From Uranotaenia lowii (taxonomy: Eukaryota > Arthropoda > Insecta > Diptera > Culicidae): a DNA stretch of 64,000 nt. Every line of letters begins with the position of its first letter. Position 1 is the first letter of the stretch. The notes beneath the pieces are model-generated. The model was not told where the DNA came from. It ran no database searches and worked only from the letters and a program-made list of their open reading frames with translations. Positions 33,885 through 44,645 of this stretch are shown here, one piece after another. The stretch lies in NCBI RefSeq assembly GCF_029784155.1, contig NC_073691.1:62481822-62545821 (forward strand). The letters are read 5' to 3'. The translations under genes were made by a program, and so were the position numbers.

Positions 33885-35234
33885 TTACGTTTGTGTGTAG
33901 TGTATCTCGTTTACCTCATCTGACTTTTTCTTTTGCTGGTGTAGATCTTGTAACGACGCTGCTTTTGCTAAAACCTGTAGACCTTGATTCCTTGGTGTTG
34001 GGGAGGGCATATCGAATTCGTTTCTTATTCTTGATGTTTCCGGTGTTCTTTCGCTGGCAATTGCACGCAATTCCGATCTCCATTTTTCTGCTTCTCCTAC
34101 TTTATATTTGTTGAATAAAGCAAAACCATCTGGGACAGATTCCTCACTCTTTCGTTTTTTTGGTTGATAGATGTTTATATGTTTCCCGATGTTTGAGTCC
34201 ATTTGCTCGAGTCGCAATTCCTTAGGTTTATGTCGTACTTCCTGTTTCCGGCTAAATTTCCCAGCAGTCATAGTAGCAAACGACTCAGCTGGAGTTGGAT
34301 CTTCCGCACTTTCCGTTAAAGCTTGATAGAAGTTTTGGGTAACTATTGGAAACTTTTCTACAGCCTCAGCGAAGCTCAAGTTACTGCGTGCCATGATTGA
34401 ACGAATGTTTGTTTGTCTTCTTCTTTCTGGACAATCTTCGTCAGTTGTAGCATGATTGGTTCTGCAGTACAAACATTTTGTTTTAGCATTGCATCTTTCG
34501 AACTCAATTTCCGAATCATGTATCTTAGTACATTTTCCACATCTTTGCCGGCTTCTACAATTTTGTGTAGCATGATTGTATCGCAAACAGTTTTGGCATA
34601 AAACTGGTTTGCTGTAAAATGGTCGAATATTTACCGAGCAGCAAAACAGCTTTGCCGTTCGTGGAAGTACATTGGTTCGGAATGTTACGCTGACCCGATG
34701 TGTTGGTTGTGGCTCCTTATCAACAAAACGATTCATCCTCCTGGCACTTAAAACTGGCACGTCACATTCCATTCCTTCGACGATTTCTTCCATACTTATT
34801 TCCATGGGGATGCCCGCCAAAACTCCATCAACTGTGATAAAGTTTTTTGGGATGAAAGCTCGGTAGTTTCGTTTTTGCAGTTCCGGATCCGCAGTAATAT
34901 GATTCGCCAATTCATATTTCGTCAGAAACACCATCACTCTATTTCTTCCCGCCTGCTTGATATCCGTGACGTGACCTTTGTAGCAACTTTTTTGGAGAAA
35001 AACAGCTAATGAAAGCTTATTGATTTTCAAATCCCCATCATCACTAGTTTTCTTAATAAGTTCAATAAGAACACGATACGGGCCTTGGTCAATTGCTTCA
35101 TAATTGTAACTTATTTTCGGTCTTTCCTGCTGAACACTGCTGTCCGTCATAATTACACTATGTGCCGTTACGGCAGCCATATTTTTTCTGCGTGCTCCCT
35201 CTTGCAGCGCAACACTTGAATTCACATCCGCCAT
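33885..35234 (-). CDS. LINE ORF1: gag-like protein with three zinc knuckles
   Basis: Nucleic-acid-binding partner of ORF2. Starting at ATG 35234 (MADVNSSVALQEG) it is 449 codons. Three Cys-rich knuckles follow one another: CQNCLRYNHATQNC (about 213-226), CGKCTKIHDSEIEFERC (about 232-248) and CLYCRTNHATTDEDC (about 254-268), preceded by an RRM-like gag core (about 45-200) and followed by a low-complexity Lys/Glu/Gln tail. The frame is open further upstream to 35348, but with a GTG first codon, so 35234 is preferred. No disabling change seen. It ends 19 bp before ORF2. Confidence 0.88.
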   Translation of the reverse strand: MADVNSSVALQEGARRKNMAAVTAHSVIMTDSSVQQERPKISYNYEAIDQGPYRVLIELIKKTSDDGDLKINKLSLAVFLQKSCYKGHVTDIKQAGRNRVMVFLTKYELANHITADPELQKRNYRAFIPKNFITVDGVLAGIPMEISMEEIVEGMECDVPVLSARRMNRFVDKEPQPTHRVSVTFRTNVLPRTAKLFCCSVNIRPFYSKPVLCQNCLRYNHATQNCRSRQRCGKCTKIHDSEIEFERCNAKTKCLYCRTNHATTDEDCPERRRQTNIRSIMARSNLSFAEAVEKFPIVTQNFYQALTESAEDPTPAESFATMTAGKFSRKQEVRHKPKELRLEQMDSNIGKHINIYQPKKRKSEESVPDGFALFNKYKVGEAEKWRSELRAIASERTPETSRIRNEFDMPSPTPRNQGLQVLAKAASLQDLHQQKKKSDEVNEIHYTQT

Positions 35235-36576
35235 TTTAATTTCTTCCTGCTTCTTCGAAGTTCGCCATGTTTTTGCTTTCGGCTTGCAAAGCGTCTTTTT
35301 CGCTGTAACACTAGCACAATTCCTTTTCTTTTTTCGTTCCGGCCTCACTATACACTTTTCCGTACACGAACGATCTCAAAAAAAACTTAATCCGCAAAAA
35401 AAATCTCTTCAATTCCGATACTTGGATACCGAAGAAAAAGCGTCCGTCACTGTCCACTGCACATTCGCGAATGTCACTTTTTTTGTGGAAACTGCTTATT
35501 ATGGTGTTGTCTTTCGAATACAAACACAAAAAAGTATACTTTGTTCTGAACATCTACAAAATTTTCATCTAGGTGGTTGTCTCTATGTTGATGTTTCTAC
35601 ACAAGAATGTCCCACTGAGAAAAACTCTTCAAAAACCACTCGACTGTAACAGAATTTCTCAAAAATCGCTTTAGTGACACATTGTACTGTAATGTTGAAC
35701 GTTAAATGTATTTTTTTATGAATGAAGGTCACAGGGATGGACAAGGGAGAGGGGGTCACTTTAGTGAAAGCTTTTTTTCCACTTCCGGTTCAGATCCATC
35801 ATTTTGTCTTATTTTTGTTTCCTTATAATAGGCATATTTTCGGATACTTATAGTATTTTTTGGCCTACGTTATCAAAGCTCCAGAGTGTGTTATTCAAAT
35901 GAGCTTGATCATCCCGGCTAATATGGTTATGGCAATGCTTCCGGCATCCACAGAATGCGCAATACTGCGCTTCCGCGTAGAATCTTCCTTGATTACTTCT
36001 CTCATGGTTCTGAAAAAAGTTTTAAAAATACTTGAATCGCATTCATTCGGATCATCCTTAAACTTAGAAAAAACATTTGAGGAACCGTTCTGATCCAATT
36101 TTGATTTCGGTGTCATTGAATTCGAAGAAATCGTCATTACTGTCTATCACTGTTCTCAAAACTTGACTCCAAACCGTAAACCTTCAGCATCAATAAAGCA
36201 CTCATCTTATCTATAGTTTTGAACGTTCAATTATAATTTTTTCCGGAACACTTTAAAATCCTTCCCGTTTCCGCACAATAACAAAGAAGAAAAAAGAGCT
36301 CGTGTGACAGTTTTTCCATAGAAATCAAAAAACACACGCTCATATTCTACGCTAAAGTGTCACACGGAGCGTTTTTGACGATTATCTTCTGTTTTGAGAA
36401 AAAAAAAAATCAAAAAGTAAGTATAGATTCTACCAACTACAAAAACAATATGCATGAAAGGTGCGGAAGAGCCATAAATTTAACGAAAATCCGAAAAACA
36501 GATCAAAATTTCAATCGCGTTTTTCTCGCTTGCTCGTTTTTCCACATGGGACAATCTTGCTTAAAAGGGCAGTACA

Positions 36577-37802
36577 TCTGGATCAAAACTACACGCCTGC
36601 GTTGTTTTAACCTTACCACCACCGAGACTTTTTACGCGTTTCCATAGGACATTTCCCAGAACCTGATCGCCCAGGAATTGGTGCAGGTGTTGTTTTTTAG
36701 TTCTGGTAATAAGAGAGTTAGTTTGGTTTCGTAGAGTTTTATATCTTCTTCGTTTAAAATCTTTCAGCTGTGGTGGAGCTCTACGCCAGTCGTTATAAGC
36801 TAGGTTCCTCTCTAATATAGCTTTTCGCACTGAGTGGTTGAACAAGTTATTTGCATTTTTTCGAGCGGAAGAAGTTCGTAAGGGCACAAAGTTTTCATGA
36901 ATTAAGCATAAATTCCTGTTTACGAAATGCAACATGTCATCTGGATTTTCCATTAAGTAAAAACTTTCCCAGTTAAGTGACCGTAACGCGTTTTCGATGC
37001 CGCTTGTATCAGGATTCTTATAGTCACGAAAAACGTTCACTACAGGGCTTGGTACTACGTTGAAATCTAACGAACCGAAAATTAGGTCATGTTGCGATAA
37101 ACAGGAGAAACTAACTTGTCCAAAGCGAATAACTTTATTGCTTTGACTTGTCAGAAAAAGATCCAGCTGGGAACATCCGTTTTCGTGAAAAAATGCAGGT
37201 TGTTTATTAACTGACCTGATCGAAAAATTCTGGAGAACAGTTTCTAGGAGTGTGCGTTTTCTACTGTGTTGCAAAAGGTCAGTGTTAAAGTCTCCAATTA
37301 GAAAAATATTTTCATACAATGTGGCAAGATCAGCAAGTTTCTGCTCCAGAAAAGGAGAGCAATCGTTATCCGGCGGATTATAAATAACAAACAGCAATAT
37401 TTTATCAAATCTCAATTGGATTTCCAGAGCCAGACACTCAGTCTTGTCCACAGAATCGCGAGACAACTGTGTTTGAAACACTTGTTTCACGCGTAGATGC
37501 TCTTTCGAATAAACAATGATTCCACCCCCGCGCTTATAATTTCGATCGTTACGATATATGGAGTATCCTTGAACCATAAGCTCGCGCTCATTATTCTTTT
37601 TGGTTAGCCAAGATTCAGTAAAACAAGCAATTTCTACTTTAGATTCTACCAAGGTCAGGCGTAGCTCATCCAGTTTGTTTAAGTTACGAGCGCACAAACT
37701 TTGAGCATTTTCATGACAAATGTTCAACTTCCCAGGGACTAGAACAGCATTTAAAACAGCACCAGGAATATTAGCAAATGTAGTGTTAAAATAAGCAGGC
37801 AT
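36577..37802 (-). pseudogene. LINE-B ORF2, AP endonuclease domain
   Basis: The minus-strand frame from ATG 37802 encodes NICHENAQSLCARNLNKLDEL, FTESWL, IVYSKEHLR, VIYNPPDND, GDFNTDLL, SQLDLFL and SQHDLIFG: the conserved endonuclease motifs of jockey/CR1-group LINEs. An R/K-rich linker follows. The frame runs intact for about 408 codons to the insertion point of the CTGCC element. It is called a pseudogene only because the rest of ORF2 is displaced and frameshifted. Confidence 0.88.
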
Positions 37803-37985
37803 TTGTATGGGATTCGAAAACAGTTTTTTTTATAATAATTATTTAAACTAGCTCCTTGTTTGAATTTCACAATATTGGTTACTCTACACCACATAAATAT
37901 AAAAATTATCGGGAAAACTCGATCAATAAAATCTTCACAATGTTACAGAAAGTCAATCAATTATACCACTTAAAAGTGAACAGAT

Positions 37986-38165
37986 TTACAAAAATTCATT
38001 CAGTTCGTTCTCGGTGTTAATGGGGATAGCATTACTATCAACCGTGCGTTTAGCATATACTACGCCAAGCTTGGAGAAAACGGTTGTCAGCTTACCAGAC
38101 CTCTTCAAACGTAAAGCAGCGACCTTCACTCGACGAGCAGCAACCGGAAGTGCTACGGCTTTTTA
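37986..38165 (-). pseudogene. LINE-B ORF1, C-terminal fragment
   Basis: The minus strand reads VALPVAARRVKVAALRLKRS, then LTTVFSKLGVVYAKRT and ends NELNEFL with TAA (37986-37988). This is the FP-like C-terminus found in many CR1-group ORF1 proteins. Upstream (38166 onward) the frame meets a stop and the sequence changes character. Confidence 0.65.
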
Positions 38166-39959
38166 AAACATGGGGTCCTGGTATTTCTTCAGATTTATCC
38201 TTCTGAAAGTTTCTATTGTACTCTCTGGAGCCACTGTTGAGCTTGAGCTTTGATAAACCGTACATTTCAGTAGTTGCTACTCCGTGATTGACAAGAACCA
38301 TCAAAATTGTACATAGATCCAAATAAATGGGGCTTGGGATTAGCTTACCATTTTCTGTGTACACGTTTCGAAGGTTCCTTATCTTATATGGTCAATAACG
38401 GCGCCGGCCACGTCCTTACGGTTCATCGGGGAAAGGGAAGGATTGTTAGTTCGACTTCCGTTGCTACTAGAGACCGAATACACCTCTAAATCTCCACGGT
38501 CGTCTCAGGAAAGGTGTTTGTTAGTGGGAAGGTAAAAAAGATCTGGATTCCCTTTGGGAAGGGATGTGATCAAAGCAAAGTAAAATATTTAATGATCATC
38601 ACGTCGCACACTATAGAGTACATCGCGTTTTTATTTACAGCAAATACGTCCTTACGTGGCATTGTCATACACGAACAATGTACTTAGCACCGATGCAACT
38701 TACCGAATTTTACCGCGCGCTTATAACGAGAAGAGCAAAACGTCCTCGCGTGGCATGTCATACAAGTACAATGCATTTATCACCGGCGCAACTCACCGAA
38801 GATTATCGCTCGCTTAAAACGAGAAGAGCAAGAACGACCTAACGAGCAAAAACGTCCTAACGCATTATGCAAACGGAGAGAAAAAGAGAAAAAAAAAGCA
38901 TACGATCGCGCCTCGCTTGCCTGATTTACTCTTTTCCCAAGCAACCGAACGGAGGAGTAAATCTCCATTGTTGCTCTCATGCAGCTTCTTCCTTGCACTG
39001 AGAGAAAAAAAATTAACCGCATTAGAAATAATTAATATTGAAATCATTATACACGTATAAAACACTTTTATCGCGCGCTGTAAACCAAGAGAAAACACGT
39101 TCAAACGCGGTATTGCAATACACGTACGAAATTAAACGCGGAAAAATTATCCATCACCGAACACTGTACAAGCCTTCGATTTCACGGCCTATACTCTCCA
39201 CCAGATGTCGTTAAGAACAAAAAAAAAATCTTTTACTCACCAGATATCGGTATGATAGTTTGAGAGATGTAACGCATTGTAACCCTTACTAATAAATGTA
39301 AGATCTTTTCTGAAGCTTTTGTAGCGCTATCTAGATTCATTTTTTCTGGTAGTTGTAACAAGAGGCCAAAACAAACGCTTCGTCATCGCATCACCAATTG
39401 AGAAAATTTACGACCGAAAAATACATTTTACGCTCAGCCGCCGGTTATTTAATGTTAAACTCCATCATCTACACATAACAATTCACTTCACTCACACTTT
39501 CCACAAACTTTCATCGTGAAAAATCATTACTAAAATCACAAAATCGAATTTAAAAACTTTAAATCAAAAACGCGTTTGTTTGGAATCAGTGTTCCCAACC
39601 TTCCTGTACTCTCTGGAGCCACTGTTGAATATTAAAACTAAAAAAAATAGCGATAATGGAGATAGCAAACAGTTATCAAAATTTGAACAATCATGAATTG
39701 AAATCAAAAGATTTTTTACAGCAGGCGTGATCTTTTTGATTTTGATATTAGTGGCTCCAGAAAGCTGAAAAACTACTGAATCGATTTAAAAAAAAAATTA
39801 AAGACATTTTGAACCCGGAGACGAACGCAAAATTTTTCGATAAAAATCGTAAATCTGAACAAAGCCTTAAACCGCCGTAAATATGCTGCTATGCTTTTCG
39901 TATCTGAATCTCTATTGTGGGTCAGTTAAAATAGCCAAGCTGTAGAGCTGAATCGTGTG
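38166..39959. other. Repeat-rich spacer, no gene
   Basis: It contains two copies of a ~94-bp unit (38646-38739 and 38740-38832), both with ACGTCC...TGGCAT...AACGAGAAGAGCAA, plus a partial third. It also contains two copies of the motif CTCTCTGGAGCCACTGTT (38221, 39606), each preceded by TA, and a CCCAAGCAACC motif (38935) recalling the 26857 element. No protein-like frame. Confidence 0.5.
38646..38832. repeat. ~94-bp tandem duplication
   Basis: Two diverged head-to-tail copies beginning ACGTCCTTACGTGGCAT and ACGTCCTCGCGTGGCAT, each ending AACGAGAAGAGCAA. A truncated third follows (AACGTCCTAACGCATTATG). Confidence 0.75.
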
Positions 39960-42900
39960 AAGATACCATGCAATCGCTTGCTTGTTTCCTCCGCCGTAAT
40001 ATAAGTCATGATCTCGATGTCCTTGTAGGGACTATAGTAAGTAGTCAATCACCACCAGAAAATTTTCTCCGGACTTAAGAAGTCTATGGCAATATCTATC
40101 CAAGGTTTTTAAGGGAGAGCTCTGCGTTGCATTGGTTCAGGCTTATCTGGCATAGACCCCAAACGATCCCTCAGGCGGCGTTTTATCACGGTTTCTCCCG
40201 AGTGTCCTTCATGTGCCAGAGCTAACATACGCTCTCTCAGCTTATTTGGGACGACAAGCTTTGTGTTGCGGATTAGGATCTGTCCAATAACACCCAACTC
40301 GCCACGAAAAGTGATTTATATTATTTCGGGTTTATTCCACCTACCACTAATAATGCTTTCTCGAACAGCTATTAATTTTTCGTCAGTTTCAGAAACAGCT
40401 TAGCCAAGATCAAAAAAAGTCCCTCAGTGTCAAAATCTTCGCTTGAGTCAACATTAGCTTATCTTGAAAACGGATCAGCTATGTTTCCAGATCCTTTTCC
40501 GGACCGTGAACGAATAAGCCTGTAAACGCAAAATCCACCGCTCAATGCGTGCGCAAGGCTTCGATGTTATTGCAAAAATGTTTTCTAGTGGTTTGTGGTG
40601 AGTCTCTAATTCGAATTTGCGTTCGCAAGGGCTTCTTTTTCCGTTTGGCAGTAACGTTTTTCAGTACGGCTTAACGTTTTGCTGGCATAAGAAATGGTGT
40701 GTGGATTTGAATCGTCTTTTTATTTATTATTTATTTTTTCCTTGGGCAGGGAAAGCCCGCTGAAGTTAAGCTTCTCTCAAGCCTCTTCTCCAACAAGCAC
40801 AAAACCCTGTTAGTCAGTCTACCTAAATTGACGAACAAAGTTATTTTTAAAATATCTAGAAATTACTTTCATATTTAGCATACTTTGAAAACGTATTTCT
40901 TTGGATTCAGGAGTATGTCGGGGTCTTTAAGAATATCCATTACGGGTTTCAGTTCTCGATCATAGCCTTCGATGGCAGATTCGTTAACCATCTGGAAATA
41001 TTTGTTCCACGATTTTATGGAACATTTCTGGCGCGTAAGATATTCCAAAAATGAGCCGTTAATATCGGAAGGTTCCTTTGTGAGTTATAAAAGTAGTGAT
41101 TTGACGAGATGATTCATGTAGTTCAACTTGGTGAAAAGCATCTTTGGTGTCAAATCTGCTAAAGACTGTTACTGCCGTTCTAAGCAAGATTGTCCCATGT
41201 GGAAAAACGTGCAAACGAGAAAAACGCGATTGAAATTTCAGCTATATTTCCAATTTTTCTCTCAAACTAAAAATTCACCGACAGTTTTTTCGTAGTGAAC
41301 AGTTCAAGTTCATCATTTTACAATGTTTTCTGCAAAAAAAAATACATTTCCTATTAAAAAAACAGCAAATAAGAGCCAAAAAAGCTCCGTGTGACACTTT
41401 TGCGTAGATTCAGAACGCATGCCGATGCTAAGGCTATGATCATTTAGTATCCGGGCAGTTACAAACGTGTGTAATTTAAAAACTATTCATTTGATCGAAA
41501 AACTTTCTATGGAGGAAATTAAGGTGTTAATATGACATTTAATGCAAAAATATTTAAAAAAAATCTATCAATGATTTCAAGAAATACTCTAACTTTTTCA
41601 TAAAATCTCTTTTTTATCTTTGCACACTTTTTTCAGCCATGTATTGATTTATTTTTTTTTTACCACAGAAGCAAAATCTTCGCAAAATCATGCTATTTTC
41701 CACTAACTAACATGGAAAAAGCAATTGGAATCGTAATGGAACCTTTTCGTGAGTAGGCATCTCGAAGAATTTGATCTCTTAAATTCGGTTTTAACATTCA
41801 TTTTTTTGTCCATCAGAACACATCTGTCACTTGGTGTCTACTAGTCAGGCTACACTTTTTGCCTGCCGAAAATGGATTTTTTGCATTATTTAAGGAGTCT
41901 GCATTCAGTTATCCCCAATAACCTTAGACTTTTTACCATATTTAAGATCAAGGGTTCCACTAAGATGCTTGGTTTAAACTTCGTGTGGATCCTAGAGTGG
42001 CTCCTTATACTTCTTAACCATTTGGTCCGAAAAAATAATTAGAAAAAATAACAGTTCATGAGCTTTCAAGTCAACAATGAAGAATTTTCGAGGCACAAAA
42101 TGCGTAAAAGGAGCAAATTTGTGCAAAATGATTTTTATCATGTCTTTTTGCGTCGTAAATATCTCAAACACACGTTAACCTAAAAATCTATCAAAAATAG
42201 GCAAGATAGTCCTTTTTATAACCAACACAACGCTACTAAAGTTTTACATATCCGAGCTCTATTAACGTAGATATCACCGAAACAAAGTGCCCGGATACTA
42301 AATGATCATAGCCTTAGTTCTACGAAAAACTGTCACACGGCTACAATTTTTCTATCATTTTAAAAGCTTGGGTAGTTTATTTTGTTCCCAAAAACTCATG
42401 CTAAACCGTAATTTGAGAAATACGTCCCTCTTTGTTTATAAAAATGTATAGTTGAGTGTGGATCCTGTAAGTAGTGCCTACCGAAAAGTGTTTAGTGAAA
42501 ATTTCTCTGAATAAAACACTCAAGGCTTCTCGCTCCTCCTCGGCCCTCTATTTTAGTGTTCTTTTCAGTGAATAACATTAAATTCAACAGTTTGAACTCA
42601 TCTTAAGATAATTTTTTGATAAAATTTGCATTTTTCATCGAATTTTCTCTAGTGTGACATTCTTGCGTAGAACTATCAAGATAGAGACAACCACCTTGAT
42701 GAAAATTTCGTATAAGCTCAGAACAAAGTATATTTGTTTTGTTAGTGTTTTTATTCGAAAGTTAACACTAAAAGAGACCGTTTCCAGCAAAAAAGTGAAA
42801 ATGACCCAAAAGTCACATGGGACATTCTTGCTTAGAACGGCAGTGTAGCTATCTTCAACCGTGGCAAGATGTCTTCAAACGTTGGCATGAGATGCGATTA

Positions 42901-43250
42901 ACGTTTTATAGCAACATTGGCCCTCCGCATGTCGACGCACAACCTCAAATCTCCGTTATTTTCATTCTATTCTCCCTAACGGTGAAACCCAAGGACTAAA
43001 TTCATTCACCGTTTTGATTATGTCTGACGCCAGTAAGAACTGCAATTTTCTTCTATTCTGTTAATAAAGCCAGTGGAAGTCGCCGGGCATGCTGAATAAC
43101 CGGTGTCACAGAGAACGGTGTTGAGAATATTGGCCATAAGCTTTGAATGTTTGGTTGCAAAATGAACGATTTTTCGAATTCCTCGCCTTGTTTTATCATA
43201 TTCTCCCAAGTTTTGTCATCCACATCAGCAGCGTTCGATGGATACTAACT
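39960..43250 (-). pseudogene. Decayed Ty3/gypsy pol, split by a TIR element
   Basis: Minus-strand similarity runs from right to left through RT and onward. 42850-43250 carries N-terminal RT blocks (ENMIKQGEEFEKS, EFSPWVSPL, GDLRLCVDMRRAN, MPTFEDILPRL). 40940-41171 has the next block (RFDTKDAFHQVELHE, ITTFITHKGTFRY, APEMF). 40540-40700 has RNase H (EKRYCQTEKEALA). 40109-40297 has the integrase zinc-binding region (LRERMLALAHEGHSGE). Stops and frameshifts are frequent. LTRs were not found. A segment near 40700-40870 interrupts RNase H/RT and looks like a separate short insertion. Confidence 0.85.
41172..42843. mobile_element. CTGCC-type TIR element, copy 2 (complete)
   Basis: CTGCCGTTCTAAGCAAGATT at the left and, reversed, CTGCCGTTCTAAGCAAGAAT at the right form the TIRs. 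They lie inside the gypsy RT: removing the element and one TGTA (42844-42847; left copy altered to TGTTA) restores the RT reading across A-T-V-F-S-R. 1.67 kb, no transposase. A motif resembling the termini recurs internally near 42655 (TGTGACATTCTTGCGTAGAAC). Confidence 0.8.
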
Positions 43251-43267
43251 TCTAGTTTTTGCTGCTA

Positions 43268-43480
43268 AACAGTGGCTCCAGAGAGTAAATCAAAAAGTGA
43301 AAAGGGAAGTTTCTACTCGGTGTGCCTTTTGCCTCAGTTTAATAGCTACAACTTAGTTTAATTAGAGCCTTTTTATTGAAAAAAATTGCAATACAACCCG
43401 AAAAAACGGGATCAAACAATATCCAGCTACAATAATTAATTTTAAAAATTAATCCAAGCATAAGAAAAAAACGGGAAAAC
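43268..43480. repeat. Dispersed repeat, copy 1 (GTGGCTCCAGAGAG)
   Basis: Begins AACAGTGGCTCCAGAGAGTA and continues through TTTCTACTCGGTGTGCCTTT to an A-rich tract with CCCGAAAAAACGG. It is closely repeated at 44428-44600 and more distantly at 58038-58180. Confidence 0.75.
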
Positions 43481-44427
43481 ATGCTTCAGGAAAAGGTTGT
43501 AAATCAGTTATATTAGGTGTTCGAATAAAAATTCACTTAGTGCTTGTAAGCTGAAGGTAGAAGCTATATGTTTCATATATGGTTTTTTTTTTGAGATCAT
43601 TACCACAAGAAAAATGTGATAAAGTGGTGTAAAAACCGTACATTTAAAGTTCAAAAAATGTCATTTGATCCCCTCCGGTACGTTTAGTTTACAACGCAGG
43701 ACAAAAATGGAACATGATGAAAACTCCAAAATTCTAAAAATATACAAATTGAACAAAAATAAGAAAAATTCAAAATAAATTTACTAAAATTTTGATAAAT
43801 CTTACCGTGGATTGAAAAAAAGTTGATCATTTGAATTTTGTCGATATTGCTATTAGTGTCACACAGCAATTTAAGATGCATTACAAAAAAAATCAATGTT
43901 ATTTGCCATTTCAATTTTTAATTCGGCTTTAAAGGTGAATTTTATTCTTATAAAAAGAAAATTAGACTTTGAAATGATAGACTACTAAACTTGGATGATA
44001 TATATCCCAAGCAACTAGGAAGAGGGTAGGTATTTACTTATTACTTTTATTTTTGAATTTTCGTTATAGTTCAATAAAAATTTTAAAGAAGAATTTTGTA
44101 AGTTTTTTTTAATATCAATGGGCATTAAGCTGTTCTTACTATAGCTGGTATAATTTCTACTATAGTCATAAGCTGACAACAATTCAAATGCCTTAAAAAA
44201 ATATCAGTTGATCCAGATCTCCTCACTTCAGCACCTCTAAAAACTGTTTGACTGTAGACGCTACGAAAAAAAACCTTAAACTATGGTACCTAGACAATTG
44301 CTCAACTCAGTTTACATCTTTGTGCTGCATCATTAATTACTCGAAACGTAAAATTGAATTGAACTTTTGCCAAATAAAATGTAGTTTTCTTTTTTAGAGC
44401 AGACTTCTAGTTCTTGTTTTTACTTCT
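43481..44427. other. Unassigned AT-rich sequence
   Basis: No coding frame or element boundary recognised. A CCCAAGCAAC motif at about 44009 resembles the end of the 26857-28166 element, but no partner end was found. Confidence 0.45.
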
Positions 44428-44600
44428 AACAGTGGCTCCAGAGAGTAAAGCAAAAAGTGAAAATGGGAGTTTCTACTCGGTGTGCCTTTTGCCTGAATTT
44501 AATAGCTTTGACTTAGTTTAATTAGTTTTTTTTATTGAAAAAAAAGTAATATAACCCGAAAAAAACGGAATCAAACACGATACAAAATTCTGCCACCGAT
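44428..44600. repeat. Dispersed repeat, copy 2 (GTGGCTCCAGAGAG)
   Basis: Same family and orientation as 43268-43480: AACAGTGGCTCCAGAGAGTA, then TTTCTACTCGGTGTGCCTTT. The similarity continues upstream (ACTTCTAGTT), so the motif is probably not the element's end here. Confidence 0.75.
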
Positions 44601-44645
44601 AGGGCCAATTTGCATACAATTTAGACTCCGGACCCGGTCTGGGGG

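Larger units (their letters stand above)
30054..35473 (-). mobile_element. Full-length I-clade-like LINE with perfect 11-bp TSD
   Basis: The 5.42-kb element is flanked by TCACTTTTTTT on both sides (30043-30053 and 35474-35484), inside a TIR element whose intact relative lacks the insert. On the minus strand: 5'UTR from 35473, ORF1 (ATG 35234 to 33885), 19-bp gap, ORF2 (ATG 33865 to 30279), 3'UTR and a (GAA)n tail at 30054. ORF1 with three zinc knuckles plus ORF2 with APE, RT and RNase H is the I/Loa-group architecture. Confidence 0.93.
29998..36572. mobile_element. CTGCC-type TIR element, copy 1, interrupted by a LINE
   Basis: Left end CTGCCGTTCTACGCAAGAAT and right end ...ATTGTCCC... reading TTGCTTAAAAGGGCAG are related inverted repeats. 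Both flanks are TACA (29994-29997, 36573-36576). Without the inserted LINE the element is about 1.14 kb. The right part (35485-36572) and the left 45 bp match a complete relative at 41172-42843 in reversed orientation, including AGGTGGTTGTCTCTAT and AAAACGCGATTGAAATTTC-like blocks. No transposase frame. Confidence 0.8.
24216..38165 (-). mobile_element. LINE-B: non-LTR retrotransposon split by nested insertions
   Basis: One minus-strand LINE can be followed from right to left in pieces: ORF1 C-terminus (37986-38165), endonuclease (36577-37802), RT start (about 29645-29993), RT core (28169-28992), C-terminus (26489-26854), last codons and stop (24381-24457), 3'UTR and a (TTTG)n tail at 24216-24240 (plus-strand reading). 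Each break coincides with the ends of another element, and coding sense resumes in frame or nearly so across three of the breaks. The RT motifs place it in the jockey/CR1 group; finer placement needs a tree. It carries frameshifts and is dead. Confidence 0.85.

Noticed and set aside
43268..43290. LTR primer-binding site (TGGCTCCAGAGAG)
   Set aside because: Attractive because it starts with TGG, but no LTR was found upstream, and the motif is bordered by TA in all copies and occurs in both orientations. Left as an open motif rather than a site.
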